From assembly GCA_046594885.1 (NCBI GenBank), contig JBKJRD010000020.1, positions 1 to 64,000 of the forward strand: a stretch of 64,000 bases of DNA, in the 5' to 3' direction. The position numbers were made by a program, and so were the translations under genes. This stretch comes from Methylotenera_A sp046594885 (GTDB lineage: Bacteria > Pseudomonadota > Gammaproteobacteria > Burkholderiales > Methylophilaceae). The notes under the pieces are model-generated. The model did no database searches. It was given only the letters and a program-made list of their open reading frames with translations, and was not told the DNA's origin. Shown here in pieces: positions 51,706 through 61,105 of this stretch. Position 1 is the stretch's first letter. The number at the start of each line of letters is the position of its first letter.

Positions 51706-54603
51706 ATGACAGAACAAGCCAAAGACCTAAAATATAAAATCAATCAGCCAGAAACGCCATTCCCTATGCGTGGCGATTTAGCCAAACGTGAACCCGCTTG
51801 GTTAAAACAGTGGACCGATAAAAAACTGTATGAGCGCATTCGCAAAGCGCGAAAAGGTGCACCAAAATTCATTCTGCATGATGGCCCGCCTTATGCCAAT
51901 GGCGATATTCATATTGGCCACGCCGTGAATAAAATCTTAAAAGATATTATCGTTAAGTCTAAAACCATGAGTGGTTTTGATGCGCCCTATGTACCAGGTT
52001 GGGATTGTCACGGTTTGCCAATTGAATTGGTGGTTGAAAAAACGCATGGCAAAAACATCGACCCTGCAAAATTTCGTGAGCTGTGCCGCGCCTATGCCGC
52101 TGAGCAAGTCGAACGTCAAACTAAAGATTTTATCCGTTTAGGTGTCTTGGGCGATTGGGATAATCCCTATTTGACCATGGATTTTAAAACCGAAGCCGAT
52201 ATCATGCGCGCGTTGGGTGAAATCTACAGTAATGGCTATTTGTATCAAGGCAGTAAGCCCGTGCATTGGTGCGTAGATTGTGGCTCAGCCTTGGCTGAGG
52301 CTGAGGTGGAGTATGAAGATGTGAATTCGCCTGCGATTGATGTGGGATTTAAGGTTGTGAAAAATGAGGCTTTGCTTAAGTCTTTTGGAAGAGAACATAA
52401 AGGAAAAGATGTTTTTGCAGTTATTTGGACAACCACGCCTTGGACTTTGCCAGCAAACCAAGCTGTATGTATAAACTCCGAATTTAAATATGACTTAGTT
52501 GAAACTGAAAAAGGCTTGCTCATCTTAGCTCACGACTTGGTTGAAATAACGTGCGCTCGTTATGGGTTCTCTACATTTAATGTTTTGGATGATTGTATAG
52601 GTAGAGATCTAGTCGGCATTGAGTTAAAGCACCCCTTTGATAATCGCCAAGTGCCTATTATCTCTGGAGCTCACGTAACTATTGAAGCTGGCACTGGCTT
52701 AGTGCATACCGCTGCCGCACACGGCAATGATGACTGGCTGGTGATGAAAGCCAATTTTTCCAATGAAAAGCCGCGCATCTTAATGGGCGGTGATGGCAAG
52801 TTCTTTAATAGCGATTTGGTGGAATTTGAAGCAATTAGAGGGTTAAGTCGCCAAGACGCCAACAAAGTAATTCTGGCTAAAATGCAAGAAAATGGCACTT
52901 TGTTAGCCAGCGCGCGCTTAAATCATAGCTTTCCACATTGCTGGCGCCATAAAACGCCATTGATGCAGTTGGCTACGCATCAATGGTTTATGGGCATGGA
53001 ATATTACAACCCACCATCAGGAATCGAATCAAAAACAGAGGCCGAGAATAATAATTTCTTCCCATCTCATTCTGAAAAAGAATTACGTGCTATTGCAAAT
53101 CGTGCGGTTGAAAACACCGAATTTTTCCCTAGTTGGGGTCGCGCACGTTTAGAAGCCATGATTAAAAATCGCCCAGATTGGTGCGTGTCACGCCAACGCA
53201 ACTGGGGTGTGCCCATGGGTTTATTTGTTCATAAAGAGCTTGGTACGGTTCATCCAGAAACTCGTATTTTGTTAGAGAAAGTATGTGAGCTAGTTGAAAT
53301 TAGAGGTGTTGAAGCTTGGTTTAGCTTGGATGGGGACAAGTTTTTAAAAGAGCACTCTACAATTGATAATGAATTATACAAAAAAGTCACTTACACCTTA
53401 GACGTTTGGTTTGATTCTGGCGTAACGCATATGGCGGTGTTAAAGCGCCGCCCCGAATTAACGCACTTAACCACTCAACATGCTGAGAATCTGGCTGATT
53501 TGTATTTAGAAGGCTCTGATCAGCATCGAGGTTGGTTTCAATCTAGCCTATTAACTGGCTGCGCGATTGATGGCAAAGCGCCTTATAAAGCCTTGCTCAC
53601 CCATGGTTTTGTCGTAGATGGCGCAGGCCACAAAATGAGTAAATCCAAGGGTAATGTGGTTGCGCCACAAAAAGTGATGGATACCTATGGTGCCGATATT
53701 TTGCGTTTATGGACCGCTTCAACCGACTATTCTGGCGAGCTGACGATTTCAGACGAAATCTTAAAGCGCGTGGCAGAAAGCTATCGCCGTATTCGCAATA
53801 CCATGAAATTTCTGCTGGCGAATTTGGCCGATTTTGATGCCAGCAAAGATTTAATGCCAGTTGACCAATGGCTAGAAATTGATCGCTATGCGCTGTATTT
53901 AGCTGAACAATTGCAAACAGAAGTATTGGCCGATTATGAACGCTATGAGTTCCATTTAGCAGTGCAAAAGTTGGTGAGTTTTTGCTCAGAAGATTTAGGT
54001 GGGTTTTACTTGGATATTCTGAAAGATAGACTTTATACAGCAGGTGAACACTCACCTGCACGTCGCGCCGCGCAAAGCGCTTTGCATCATATTACGCATG
54101 CGTTTATGCGATTAATTGCACCCATTTTAAGTTTTACGGCGGATGAAATTTGGCAAATTTTAACCGTTAACTCTGATAAAAGTGTATTTGAAGATGTTTG
54201 GTATCAATTGCCTGAGCATGGGCTTAATGAATATGATTTAAATCTTTGGGAAGAATTAATTTCAATTCGTAGCTCTTCAAATATTGCCATTGAGGGCGCG
54301 CGAATTCAAGGCTTAGTTGGCTCTTCGTTACAGGCTGAAATTGATATTAATGTATCCCTTGAATTGTTTAATAAATTAACTAGTTTAGGTGATGATTTAC
54401 GTTTTGTAATGCTTACATCTCGCGCTACGCTACTTAACGAAAATCAATTAACTGGAGTTATCGTTTCGCCAAGTGTTCACAAAAAATGCGAACGTTGTTG
54501 GCACTACCGTGCAGATATTGGTTCAAACGCTGAACATCCAGCTATTTGCGGACGTTGCGTGAGCAATTTGTTCGGTTATGGTGAAGTGAGAAAATATGCT
54601 TAA
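51706..54603 (+). CDS. ileS: Isoleucyl-tRNA synthetase
   Basis: This 965-residue class I synthetase has HIGHAVN near residue 68, the KMSKS motif in HKMSKSKGNV near 641, the editing-domain region around 200-400, and a C-terminal zinc site (CERCWHYRADIG and ICGRCVSNL). Stretches of the gene (roughly 52320-52680, 53225-53400 and 54165-54590) use visibly different codons (more AGA, ATA, TCT, GTT) than the rest. It overlaps lspA by 8 bp. Confidence 0.96.
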   Translation: MTEQAKDLKYKINQPETPFPMRGDLAKREPAWLKQWTDKKLYERIRKARKGAPKFILHDGPPYANGDIHIGHAVNKILKDIIVKSKTMSGFDAPYVPGWDCHGLPIELVVEKTHGKNIDPAKFRELCRAYAAEQVERQTKDFIRLGVLGDWDNPYLTMDFKTEADIMRALGEIYSNGYLYQGSKPVHWCVDCGSALAEAEVEYEDVNSPAIDVGFKVVKNEALLKSFGREHKGKDVFAVIWTTTPWTLPANQAVCINSEFKYDLVETEKGLLILAHDLVEITCARYGFSTFNVLDDCIGRDLVGIELKHPFDNRQVPIISGAHVTIEAGTGLVHTAAAHGNDDWLVMKANFSNEKPRILMGGDGKFFNSDLVEFEAIRGLSRQDANKVILAKMQENGTLLASARLNHSFPHCWRHKTPLMQLATHQWFMGMEYYNPPSGIESKTEAENNNFFPSHSEKELRAIANRAVENTEFFPSWGRARLEAMIKNRPDWCVSRQRNWGVPMGLFVHKELGTVHPETRILLEKVCELVEIRGVEAWFSLDGDKFLKEHSTIDNELYKKVTYTLDVWFDSGVTHMAVLKRRPELTHLTTQHAENLADLYLEGSDQHRGWFQSSLLTGCAIDGKAPYKALLTHGFVVDGAGHKMSKSKGNVVAPQKVMDTYGADILRLWTASTDYSGELTISDEILKRVAESYRRIRNTMKFLLANLADFDASKDLMPVDQWLEIDRYALYLAEQLQTEVLADYERYEFHLAVQKLVSFCSEDLGGFYLDILKDRLYTAGEHSPARRAAQSALHHITHAFMRLIAPILSFTADEIWQILTVNSDKSVFEDVWYQLPEHGLNEYDLNLWEELISIRSSSNIAIEGARIQGLVGSSLQAEIDINVSLELFNKLTSLGDDLRFVMLTSRATLLNENQLTGVIVSPSVHKKCERCWHYRADIGSNAEHPAICGRCVSNLFGYGEVRKYA

Positions 54604-55072
54604 AAATATTATCCTTTTTAAATGGTTAAGTATTAGCGCGATTGTGGTTGCGCTGGATTTATATACCAAATATTTAATCCAAAACGCCTTTGAATATGCC
54701 CAACATTTAACCGTGACTAGCTTTTTTGATTTGGTGCGCTATCACAACGAAGGCGCGGCATTTAGTTTTTTAGCCGATGCAGGTGGCTGGCAAAAGTGGT
54801 TTTTTAGCGGCATTTCGGTTATCGCGATATTGGTGATTACTTATTTGCTTAAAAAACATCAAACGCAAAAACTTTTTTGCCTAGGATTGGCCTTAGTGTT
54901 GGGCGGCGCGATTGGTAATTTGTATGACAGGTTGACTTTGGGTTATGTGGTGGATTTTTTGCATTTTCATTATCAAGCTTATGCTTGGCCCGCCTTTAAT
55001 GTAGCCGACAGCGCGATTTGTATTGGGGTTGCGCTTTTATTAATGGATAGCTTTAAAAAGCCTGCAGTGTAA
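54596..55072 (+). CDS. lspA: Lipoprotein signal peptidase
   Basis: This inner-membrane aspartyl protease cuts prolipoproteins before the lipidated Cys. It is 158 residues long with four membrane helices. The catalytic Asp pair is Asp-120 in GYVVDFLHFH and Asp-138 in FNVADSAICIG; NEGAAFSF is also diagnostic. ileS-lspA linkage is conserved. Confidence 0.96.
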   Translation: MLKNIILFKWLSISAIVVALDLYTKYLIQNAFEYAQHLTVTSFFDLVRYHNEGAAFSFLADAGGWQKWFFSGISVIAILVITYLLKKHQTQKLFCLGLALVLGGAIGNLYDRLTLGYVVDFLHFHYQAYAWPAFNVADSAICIGVALLLMDSFKKPAV

Positions 55073-55108
55073 AAAGGCCAAAAGTGCTTTAAACGCGAGG
55101 AGAATGCT

Positions 55109-55762
55109 GTGCCAGATTGGAAAAAACTCATTGCCGGCAAGATTGAGATTGCACAGAAATCAAAAACGCAGGGTAGCTCGCCAGGTAAAGTCAACGCTGA
55201 CATTCGCGTGCCTGCTGGCCAGACTGAAGTCAAAAATTTTCCGATTCTCGATTTAGGTATTCTGCCTGACATTAACAAAACGAATTGGCAATTGCGTGTA
55301 TTTGGTTTGGTTGAAAATGAATTAAATCTGGATTGGGATGCTTTTCAAGCCTTGCCACAAACCACAGATGTTTCAGATTTTCATTGTGTTACGCGCTGGA
55401 CACGTTTAGACATGGATTGGGAAGGCGTAAAAGCGCAAGATTTATTGATGTTGGCTGCTCCGCTTGAGAATGCGCACTATGTCACTTTACATGGTTACGA
55501 TGGCTACACCACCAATTTACCGCTAGAAGCGTTGCTGGATGACGATGTGATGGTTGCGCACTCTGTGTTAGGTTATCCGCTCACCACCGCGCATGGCGGC
55601 CCGGTACGGATGATTGTGCCAAAGCGCTATGCTTGGAAAGGTGCGAAATGGTTAAAAGCCATTGAGTTGCATGAACAAGATAAGCGCGGATTTTGGGAAT
55701 TACGCGGTTATCATAATGAAGCGGACCCATTTAAAGAAGAGCGATTTTCGAATGACGAGTAA
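55109..55762 (+). CDS. Cytoplasmic sulfite oxidase-like molybdopterin oxidoreductase
   Basis: This 217-residue protein has the sulfite oxidase/YedY-type molybdopterin domain. The Mo-binding Cys is in SDFHCVTRWTRLDMDWEG near residue 94, and AHGGPVRMIVPKRYAWKGAK forms the cofactor pocket. There is no Tat signal, unlike MsrP (YedY), and no YedZ-like membrane partner is next to it. It starts with GTG at 55109 behind GAGGAG. The substrate is unknown. Confidence 0.85.
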   Translation: MPDWKKLIAGKIEIAQKSKTQGSSPGKVNADIRVPAGQTEVKNFPILDLGILPDINKTNWQLRVFGLVENELNLDWDAFQALPQTTDVSDFHCVTRWTRLDMDWEGVKAQDLLMLAAPLENAHYVTLHGYDGYTTNLPLEALLDDDVMVAHSVLGYPLTTAHGGPVRMIVPKRYAWKGAKWLKAIELHEQDKRGFWELRGYHNEADPFKEERFSNDE

Positions 55763-55764
55763 AG

Positions 55765-56100
55765 CTACTTAACCAGTTTTTCACCCCAAATAATCACCAT
55801 CGCGCCAATCAAACAAATACCCACACCCAAAAAGTCTGTCAGCACTGGTTTAACTGAATCAATCAGCCAAAGCCACACAATGGCTACCCCAATATAAATG
55901 CCACCGTAAGCCGCATATACACGCCCAGCGGCGTTAGGATGCAATGTAAGTAGCCAAACAAACACCCCTAAACTCAACGCAGCTGGTAACAATAACCAAG
56001 CTGAAGCGCCTTGTTTCAGATAAAGATAAGGCAAGTAGCAGCCGACAATTTCAGCAATCGCAGTAACGATAAAAAGTGTGATTAATTTGATCATTTCCAT
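55765..56100 (-). CDS. YnfA-family small membrane protein (UPF0060)
   Basis: This 111-residue protein has four membrane helices. Segments AEIVGCYLPYLYLKQG, GRVYAAYGGIYI and the following LDFLG-like region match UPF0060 (YnfA). These proteins resemble small multidrug exporters. It converges on the molybdoenzyme gene with only two bases between stops. Confidence 0.9.
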   Translation of the reverse strand: MEMIKLITLFIVTAIAEIVGCYLPYLYLKQGASAWLLLPAALSLGVFVWLLTLHPNAAGRVYAAYGGIYIGVAIVWLWLIDSVKPVLTDFLGVGICLIGAMVIIWGEKLVK

Positions 56101-56138
56101 GGCATTTCATACTTTAAGCATAATAATTTAAACAATAC

Positions 56139-57089
56139 TTAACGCTTTTTTTGCATTAACTTTTTAGCTAATTCAAACACAGCAACGCAAATTGCACCCA
56201 CAATTAAGCCAATGATTGCATCAATCAACGTCGGCGAAATAGCTGCTAAAAAACCGCCAATTGCAGGTAAGTTCTGCAAATATGCAGTAAATTGCTCACT
56301 TAAATGATGTAAATATGCAATGCCATGGCCAATAATGCTACCGCCGACCATAAACATGGCCGCTGTGCCAACCACTGACAAAATGCGCATTAAAATGGGT
56401 GCAAATGCTAATAATTTTTCGCCTATTTTACGTTGTAACTGACGATAAAAACTGACACCTTTTTTGGTCATTAAGTGCAAGCCAGCGTCATCCATTTTAA
56501 CAATTCCCGCCACTAAGCCATAAACGCCAATCGTTATCGCCAGTGCAATAAAAGCAACCACTGCGGATTGTTGCGCAAAACTTGCGCCCGAAGCTTTTGC
56601 ACTGCCTAGCGCAATGACTATAATTTCAGCAGATAAAATAAAATCGGTACGAATTGCGCCTTTGATTTTGTCTTTTTCTAGCGCGACTAAATCGGCTTTT
56701 GGGTCTGCTACTGCTTTGGATAATTGCGTTTTGTGTGCAATGTCGTCTTGTTTGTGTAAAAATTTGTGGGATATTTTTTCAAAACCTTCAAAGCACAAAT
56801 AAGCACCACCAAGCATTAACAATGGCGTAATTAACCATGGAATAAAGTAACTAATCGCCAAAGCAGCTGGCACCAGTATCAGCTTATTGATAAAAGAACC
56901 TTTAGCCACCGCCCATACAACAGGCAATTCGCGCGCTGCTTTTACACCCGAAACTTGTTCCGCGTTCAGCGCTAAATCATCGCCCAAAACGCCAGCCGTT
57001 TTTTTGGCGGCAACTTTCGTCATCACCGAAACGTCGTCCAAAATGGTGGCAATGTCGTCTAAAAGTGCAAATAAGCTACCAGCGGCCAT
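56139..57089 (-). CDS. DUF808 family membrane protein (YedI-like)
   Basis: This 316-residue protein has several membrane helices. It begins MAAGSLFALLDDIATILDDV and has AYLCFEGFEKI; both are typical of DUF808/YedI. The role is not established. It lies 38 bp upstream of the YnfA-like gene on the same strand. Confidence 0.9.
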   Translation of the reverse strand: MAAGSLFALLDDIATILDDVSVMTKVAAKKTAGVLGDDLALNAEQVSGVKAARELPVVWAVAKGSFINKLILVPAALAISYFIPWLITPLLMLGGAYLCFEGFEKISHKFLHKQDDIAHKTQLSKAVADPKADLVALEKDKIKGAIRTDFILSAEIIVIALGSAKASGASFAQQSAVVAFIALAITIGVYGLVAGIVKMDDAGLHLMTKKGVSFYRQLQRKIGEKLLAFAPILMRILSVVGTAAMFMVGGSIIGHGIAYLHHLSEQFTAYLQNLPAIGGFLAAISPTLIDAIIGLIVGAICVAVFELAKKLMQKKR

Positions 57090-57198
57090 GTTATTTATCT
57101 TTCATATTAAGTTGCTGGATTTTAACCCATTTACTTTCCATATTGCTTGCATTCTGCATTGGTTGCATTGTATTAAGCCTAAAAGTACAATCGGCAAC

Positions 57199-57621
57199 AT
57201 GCTATCGAAAAAATTAATGCGTTTCATTCATCAAATTGCGTTATTTGCAATTGTTTTTGCGTCTATAGCGCCCAGCATTTCGCATGCCTTAGCCGCGCAC
57301 AGTAACGTGAATAGCTTTGCGCAAGCAGTGTGTACCAGTAATGGTGAAAAAATAGTGATTCAAGTCATCACCACAAAAGGTAAGCAATTAGTTACCGAAT
57401 TTGTGGTCAGCAAAGTGTCACCCAAAACGATGTCCATGCATTTAGAGCACTGCCCTTTTTGCGGTAGCGCAACAACGGCGACCAGTTTGCCAGCGACAAA
57501 TACTTTAATGATTGCTTTGCTAGAAGCCACAGCGCAAAAATTAGCGCAATACGCCACGCCCGTATTTGAATCTTTTTCATACGTTTCACCTCCCTCTCAA
57601 GCCCCGCCTAGCGCCCTCTAA
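57199..57621 (+). CDS. DUF2946 family exported protein
   Basis: This protein of about 140 residues has an N-terminal signal-like helix (MRFIHQIALFAIVFASIAPS), a core with a Cys-containing HLEHCPFCGS motif and a hydrophobic segment. These are hallmarks of DUF2946, whose members often lie near TonB receptors and copper genes. I start at ATG 57199; a longer frame to 56887 runs antisense to the DUF808 gene and has no signal peptide. It probably forms a unit with the TonB receptor 58 bp downstream. Confidence 0.75.
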   Translation: MLSKKLMRFIHQIALFAIVFASIAPSISHALAAHSNVNSFAQAVCTSNGEKIVIQVITTKGKQLVTEFVVSKVSPKTMSMHLEHCPFCGSATTATSLPATNTLMIALLEATAQKLAQYATPVFESFSYVSPPSQAPPSAL

Positions 57622-57679
57622 AAATTCACGTTTGTAGCCGTATTCACTTGCGGCATTACCTAATTTTTGGAGTTTTTAT

Positions 57680-59731
57680 ATGGTTAAGTACAAGTGCTTG
57701 TACCTATTAGGCGCACTTTGCATCGGTTTTTCGCATCATGCATTAGCAGAACACGCAGCCATTTATTTGGACGAAGTGGGCGTTATCGCAAAAAAAATCG
57801 GCCCAGCCACCCAACCTAATATCGATGAAGCCAAACACGCGATTAATAAAACGGCTGGCGGTGTAACGGTGGTAGATATGCATGCGGTGCGCGAAGGGCG
57901 CGTATCCAATTTTACAGATACGCTGGGTTTAGCCACTGGCGTTTTGGCGCAATCGCGTTTTGGCGCAGAAGAAACGCGATTATCGATTCGTGGTTCAGGC
58001 TTGCAGCGCACCTTCCACGGGCGCGGTATCAAGCTTATGCAAGACGGAATTCCCGTGAATCAGGCCGATGGCAGTTTTGATTTTCAGGCGATTGAGCCAA
58101 TGGCAACGCGCTATATTGAAGTGTATCGCGGCGCAAACGCTTTGCGTTATGGCGCCAGCAATTTGGGTGGCGCGATTAACTTTATTTCACCCTCAGGTTA
58201 CGATGCCGATACATTAAACGCGCGCGCAGAAATCGGCAGTTTCAGTTATCGTCGTTTAGGCTTAAGTACGGGCGGGGTGATGGGCGATTTTGATTACTTT
58301 GTCAGTGGCAGTACTTTTAATCAACAAGGTTTCCGCGATAATGCCAAGCAAGATGCACAGCGTATTAATGCTAACTTTGGGTATCGAATTAGTGGTGATG
58401 TTGAAACGAGGTTTTATATAGGCTATGCCAAAAGTGATTCTGCATTGCCAGGCGCTTTAACCAAAGCGCAACTCAGAGATGACCCGAGCGACTCGTTTTT
58501 AAGCACAACGATTGGTCAGCAAAGGCGTGATATTGATTTAATGCGTATTGCCAATAAAACTAATTTTTTGTTAGGTGAAAACAGCCATTTGCAACTGAGT
58601 GCTTATTTCTCACATAAAGATTTATTTCACCCTATTTTTCAGGTGTTAGAGCAAAACACCAATGACTATGGGTTTGAAGCGCGATTTGTACATGATGGCG
58701 AATTGTTTGGACATAAAAATGAATTCGTTTTAGGTGTTAATCCTAGCTACGGCGTCGGTTATGACGAAAGGTCAGTCAACAGTTTTGGAGTTAGAGGCGC
58801 AAAAACAAACCAGCTAGAGAATCGCGCTAAAAACTTAGAAGCCTATGCCGAAAATCGCTTTTATATAGTGCCGCAAGTTTCGCTTATTGCGGGTTTGCAA
58901 TACACGCATTCTGTACGCAATTTAACAGACAAATTTTTTGCGAATGCGACACAAGATGAAAGTTTTGCTAAGACTTATGTGCAAACGAATCCTAAAATTG
59001 GCGTGCTATATGATTACCAGCCGAATATACAATTTTATGCCAACGCATCGCGCAGTTTTGAGCCGCCCTCATTTGGCGAGCTGGCTGGCGGTTTAAGGCC
59101 CAATATTGTAAAGGCGCAAGGTGGCACGACGTTTGAGGTTGGGTCGCGCGGCAATAGTGAAAATGTCGATTGGGATTTTTCGGCGTATTATGCAAAATTA
59201 AATAATGAACTGCTGCAAACTGCTGTGTTTATGGGTGGTAACAATTTAATGCCAGCCGCGCAAACCACTAATGCCGATAAAACCATTCACGCAGGGATTG
59301 AAATAGGCTTAACGGCCAGATTACCTTGGCATTTAGAATGGCGCCAAAGTTTGCTGATTAATCATTTTCGTTTTGATGATGACAACACATTCGGCAATCG
59401 CGATTTATCCGGTTTACAAAAAAGCTTATTGCGTGGTGAGTTAATCTATCGCAATCATGGTTTTTATGTTGGGCCAACGGTAGAATTTTCACCACAACGT
59501 TATGCGGTTGATTTTGCTGAAACTTTGTCTGCTGATAGCTATAGCTTATTTGGATTTAAAGCAGGACAGCAAGTCAATGCGCATTTTTCATGGTTTGTGG
59601 ATGCGCGTAATTTGACCGATAAAAAGTATGCCGCATCAACCAATGTTGTTTTAAATGCTTCGGCTAATCAATCGTTATTCTTGCCAGGCGATGGTCGCTC
59701 TGTTTACATGGGTGCTGAATTTAAGTATTAA
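57680..59731 (+). CDS. TonB-dependent outer membrane receptor
   Basis: This 683-residue protein has a signal peptide (cleaved after HALA), a plug domain (about 40-170: TLGLATGVLAQSRFGAEE, RLSIRGSGLQRTFHGRGI, RYIEVYRGANALRYGASNLG) and a 22-strand-type barrel ending in YMGAEFKY. GGAG sits 7 bp upstream. It transports a metal chelate or vitamin across the outer membrane with TonB energy. The ligand is not evident; the DUF2946 neighbour hints at copper. No Fur box was found before the gene. Confidence 0.92.
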   Translation: MVKYKCLYLLGALCIGFSHHALAEHAAIYLDEVGVIAKKIGPATQPNIDEAKHAINKTAGGVTVVDMHAVREGRVSNFTDTLGLATGVLAQSRFGAEETRLSIRGSGLQRTFHGRGIKLMQDGIPVNQADGSFDFQAIEPMATRYIEVYRGANALRYGASNLGGAINFISPSGYDADTLNARAEIGSFSYRRLGLSTGGVMGDFDYFVSGSTFNQQGFRDNAKQDAQRINANFGYRISGDVETRFYIGYAKSDSALPGALTKAQLRDDPSDSFLSTTIGQQRRDIDLMRIANKTNFLLGENSHLQLSAYFSHKDLFHPIFQVLEQNTNDYGFEARFVHDGELFGHKNEFVLGVNPSYGVGYDERSVNSFGVRGAKTNQLENRAKNLEAYAENRFYIVPQVSLIAGLQYTHSVRNLTDKFFANATQDESFAKTYVQTNPKIGVLYDYQPNIQFYANASRSFEPPSFGELAGGLRPNIVKAQGGTTFEVGSRGNSENVDWDFSAYYAKLNNELLQTAVFMGGNNLMPAAQTTNADKTIHAGIEIGLTARLPWHLEWRQSLLINHFRFDDDNTFGNRDLSGLQKSLLRGELIYRNHGFYVGPTVEFSPQRYAVDFAETLSADSYSLFGFKAGQQVNAHFSWFVDARNLTDKKYAASTNVVLNASANQSLFLPGDGRSVYMGAEFKY

Positions 59732-59761
59732 TATGCGCTCAAATATTATCGGTTAGGGCAG

Positions 59762-59779
59762 TGTAAATAATAATTTACA
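59762..59779. promoter_or_regulatory. Perfect inverted repeat TGTAAAT-N4-ATTTACA
   Basis: Seven-base arms with a 4-base spacer lie between the TonB receptor and the BNR-repeat gene, about 43 bp before the latter's start. The size and position suit an operator for a dimeric regulator, but no regulator is known for this motif. Confidence 0.4.
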
Positions 59780-59821
59780 TATCGCCGAAATGCATATTTT
59801 TTAAATAATTGAGGTAAAAAA

Positions 59822-61027
59822 TTGGTTAAGTATTTCATATTGCTACTGTATTTAAGCCTTTTTTCAGTGTTCAGTTTTGCACATGAGGCGCCTATAAATC
59901 ATCCTGCGGCAGGCGCCGCAGCAATTGATGTTGCGTTTGATAACGTTGGAAATTTATGGCGCGTATCAGTAAATGATGGCTATTTGTTAGTCGACAAAAG
60001 CACCGATTTAGGCCAATCATTTTCTGCACCAATTAAAGTCTATGCAATTGCGCAAAAAATTGGCGCCAATAATGAGGCGCGTCCTGACATTGCTTTAGAT
60101 GCTAAAAACAATATTTACGTCACTTGGTCACAACATTTAAAATCGCGGTTTGCAGGCTATATTTGGTTTTCGCGTTCAATTGATGGTGGTAAAAGCTTTG
60201 AAAATCCCTACATTGTGCATCAAGATCGCGCTGAAATTACCCATGCTTTTAATGCATTAAATGTGAGTTCTAACGGCAGAATAACGGTGACTTGGATTGA
60301 TAAGCGCGATGCACTTAATGCTAAAAAAGAGGGCAAAAATTACGACGGTGCGGCGATTTACTATGCGGTTTCTAATAATAGCGGCGCGAATTTTGAACCC
60401 GAACAAAAATTGGCTGACAGCAGCTGTGAGTGCTGCCGCATTGTTACCACCAATAAACCAGACGGTACAACCGCGGTGTTGTGGCGCCACGTGTTTGCAG
60501 GTAGCGAGCGAGACCACAATATTGCCGAAATCCCTAAAGATGGCACAAAGCCACAATTACATCGCGCCACATTTGGGCATTGGAAACTAGATGGTTGCCC
60601 GCATCATGGCGCGGCAATTGCTAGTGGCAGCGAAAACGCCAGTTGGTGGGGTTATCACATGGCTTATTTTGATGGCAAAGACGCAAACCCTGGATTGTAT
60701 TACAGCCGCATGGATGGCGTTGCGTGGGCATCTTCACCCGCCAAAAAATTTGGTGATAACAATAATCAGGCTGGGCATCCAGCAATATTTAGTATCAACA
60801 ATAAAACCGGCGATGAGCAAGTTTGGATGGTTTGGCGCGAGATTAAAGCTAAAACCCATCAAATAATCGGCATGGTTTCACCAGATGGTGGTCGAAATTG
60901 GAGCGCTGCAAAAGTGTATGCAAGTGCGCAGCAGCAAGCTGATTATCCGCAGTTGATTGGTGATGGCAAGCGCGTATATTTATCTTGGAATACCGCCGCG
61001 CGCTATCAGCTAATCCCGCTTAATTAA
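59822..61027 (+). CDS. Exported BNR-repeat (sialidase-like fold) protein with CxCC motif
   Basis: This 401-residue protein starts with TTG (GAGG 7 bp upstream) and has a signal peptide (LLLYLSLFSVFSFAHEAP). It contains several BNR/Asp-box motifs (STDLGQSFSAP, SIDGGKSFENP, SPDGGRNWSAAK), so it should fold as a beta-propeller. A cluster of Cys (SSCECCR, about residues 201-205) and CPHHG near 262 are unusual for a glycosidase and suggest a metal or cofactor site. No sialidase catalytic set is evident. It follows the TonB receptor in the same direction. Confidence 0.75.
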   Translation: MVKYFILLLYLSLFSVFSFAHEAPINHPAAGAAAIDVAFDNVGNLWRVSVNDGYLLVDKSTDLGQSFSAPIKVYAIAQKIGANNEARPDIALDAKNNIYVTWSQHLKSRFAGYIWFSRSIDGGKSFENPYIVHQDRAEITHAFNALNVSSNGRITVTWIDKRDALNAKKEGKNYDGAAIYYAVSNNSGANFEPEQKLADSSCECCRIVTTNKPDGTTAVLWRHVFAGSERDHNIAEIPKDGTKPQLHRATFGHWKLDGCPHHGAAIASGSENASWWGYHMAYFDGKDANPGLYYSRMDGVAWASSPAKKFGDNNNQAGHPAIFSINNKTGDEQVWMVWREIKAKTHQIIGMVSPDGGRNWSAAKVYASAQQQADYPQLIGDGKRVYLSWNTAARYQLIPLN

Positions 61028-61050
61028 TCATGTTCTAGTGATTGTTAATA

Positions 61051-61078
61051 TTGAAAATAGCAAAATTTGTCCCCATAT
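61051..61078 (+). promoter_or_regulatory. Heat-shock (sigma-32) promoter of clpB
   Basis: TTGAAA (61051-61056), 14 bp, CCCCATAT (61071-61078). This agrees with the sigma-32 consensus (CTTGAAA, 11-16 bp, CCCCATnT). The clpB ribosome site AAGGAG and ATG follow within 30 bp. Confidence 0.85.
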
Positions 61079-61105
61079 TGGTTGCAACCAATTAAGGAGA
61101 CCAAT

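Noticed and set aside
56887..57198. Possible longer N-terminus for the DUF2946 gene
   Set aside because: This part runs antisense to the DUF808 gene and would place the signal peptide more than 100 residues inside the protein.
59822..61027. Sialidase assignment for the BNR-repeat protein
   Set aside because: Asp-box repeats alone do not prove glycosidase activity, and I cannot see the Arg triad and Tyr/Glu set of sialidases.
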